Shown here one piece after another: positions 51,050-51,326 of a stretch of 51,326 bases of DNA. The DNA is taken from the NCBI GenBank assembly GCA_003427395.1, contig BFEA01000182.1, positions 326,707 through 378,032 on the forward strand, in the 5' to 3' direction. The notes beneath the pieces are model-generated. The model worked only from the letters and a program-made list of their open reading frames with translations. It was not told the origin of the DNA and made no database searches. The stretch's first letter is position 1, and the number at the start of each line of letters is the position of its first letter. This stretch comes from Chara braunii (Eukaryota > Streptophyta > Charophyceae > Charales > Characeae). The translations under genes and the position numbers were made by a program.

Positions 51050-51326
51050 AAGTTAATAAAAAAATAAAAAAACAAATGTTGTTGTATATCTTTGAAAGAT
51101 CTGCAACCCTGTATTATTTATTCGTTTTTCTGTTTTTGTTTTAGCTCGTAAAAAATCTCTGTGAAACCCCAAAAGGAAACAATCATTTCATTTTTTATTT
51201 TTATTTTTTTCATTGTGTTTATGTTTTTGATTTTTTTAAAAATATACTAAAACATCAAAAAATAAAAATAAAAATATAGGGTTGTAGTCCTCGAAAAGAC
51301 CTACAACCCTTTTTTTTTTTTTTTTT
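51050..51326. repeat. A-rich / hairpin / T-rich unit, twice
   Basis: AGGGTTGTAG at 51278-51287 pairs with CTACAACCCT at 51301-51310, preceded by A-rich and followed by T-run DNA to the window end. A diverged form, GTTGTATATC...GATCTGCAAC (51081-51104), lies about 197 bases earlier with the same A-rich left and T-rich right flanks. The hairpin plus T-run resembles a terminator in form only. A related hairpin is at 34284-34323. Confidence 0.6.

Noticed and set aside
50621-51067. Cys/Val-rich 148-codon ORF
   Set aside because: It is the translation of a TG-rich tandem repeat.

Overview
This looks like repeat-dense, gene-poor intergenic DNA from a eukaryote of the green-plant lineage. The evidence is: Ty3/gypsy LTR retrotransposon remnants with initiator-tRNA-Met-type primer sites, plant-type LINE remnants with a zf-RVT zinc-binding C-terminus, tRNA-headed SINEs, and two U6 snRNA retropseudogenes whose sequence is plant-like. 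A charophyte alga with a large genome (Chara-like) is my guess, but that is inference. I found no intact, recognisable host protein gene. One long coiled-coil ORF (13644-14714) is the best candidate for a non-transposon protein. The window has one assembly gap (33719-33875) and isolated N bases at 19442, 25457 and 50158.

Layout. 1-5858: a plus-strand Ty3/gypsy element with primer site, gag, CCHC knuckle, protease, RT and RNase H, broken by frameshifts and stops and cut off by a dispersed repeat that starts at 5859. 5859-7200: dispersed repeat A (second copy at 48176) and a small putative transcription unit. 7200-10590: a minus-strand gypsy element keeping gag, CCHC and protease but no pol, followed by a region of repeated CCACGTCAGC-type motifs and another minus-strand primer site at 11767. 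13644-15020: the coiled-coil ORF and a duplicated 3' end flanking three palindromes. 15893-19501: two U6 retropseudogenes with target-site duplications, and a double-palindrome foldback element. 20.2-21.0 kb: integrase remnant. 23.2-25.3 kb: LINE copy A with poly(A). 26.46-26.67 kb: a three-unit tandem repeat. 31.5 kb: the first member of a short inverted-repeat transposon family. 32.9-33.6 kb: a complete SINE with target-site duplication. 34.5-36.0 kb: LINE copy B. 36.2-42.7 kb: LINE copy C, interrupted by two MITEs, a gypsy fragment and a SINE cluster. 43.2-44.1 kb: a possible long relative of the MITEs. 44.2-47.3 kb: LINE copy D with its RT core inverted in place. 48.2-51.3 kb: repeat A copy 2, tandem repeats, a minus-strand SINE and hairpins.

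The elements read as a history of nested insertion. LINE C was the target: its endonuclease domain was split by a gypsy/LTR fragment, its RT was split by a 201-bp MITE and then by SINEs, and its ORF1 by a 162-bp MITE. Removing either MITE plus one target-site copy restores the LINE reading frame, which fixes the MITE ends to the base. The LINE family, with its conserved 3' end and poly(A) tail, is the likely machinery behind the SINEs and the U6 retrocopies. The most novel item is the MITE family with ACCACCAGTAC termini and 4-bp TTRA target duplications. Next are the in-place LINE inversion, the paired U6 retrocopies and the foldback element.
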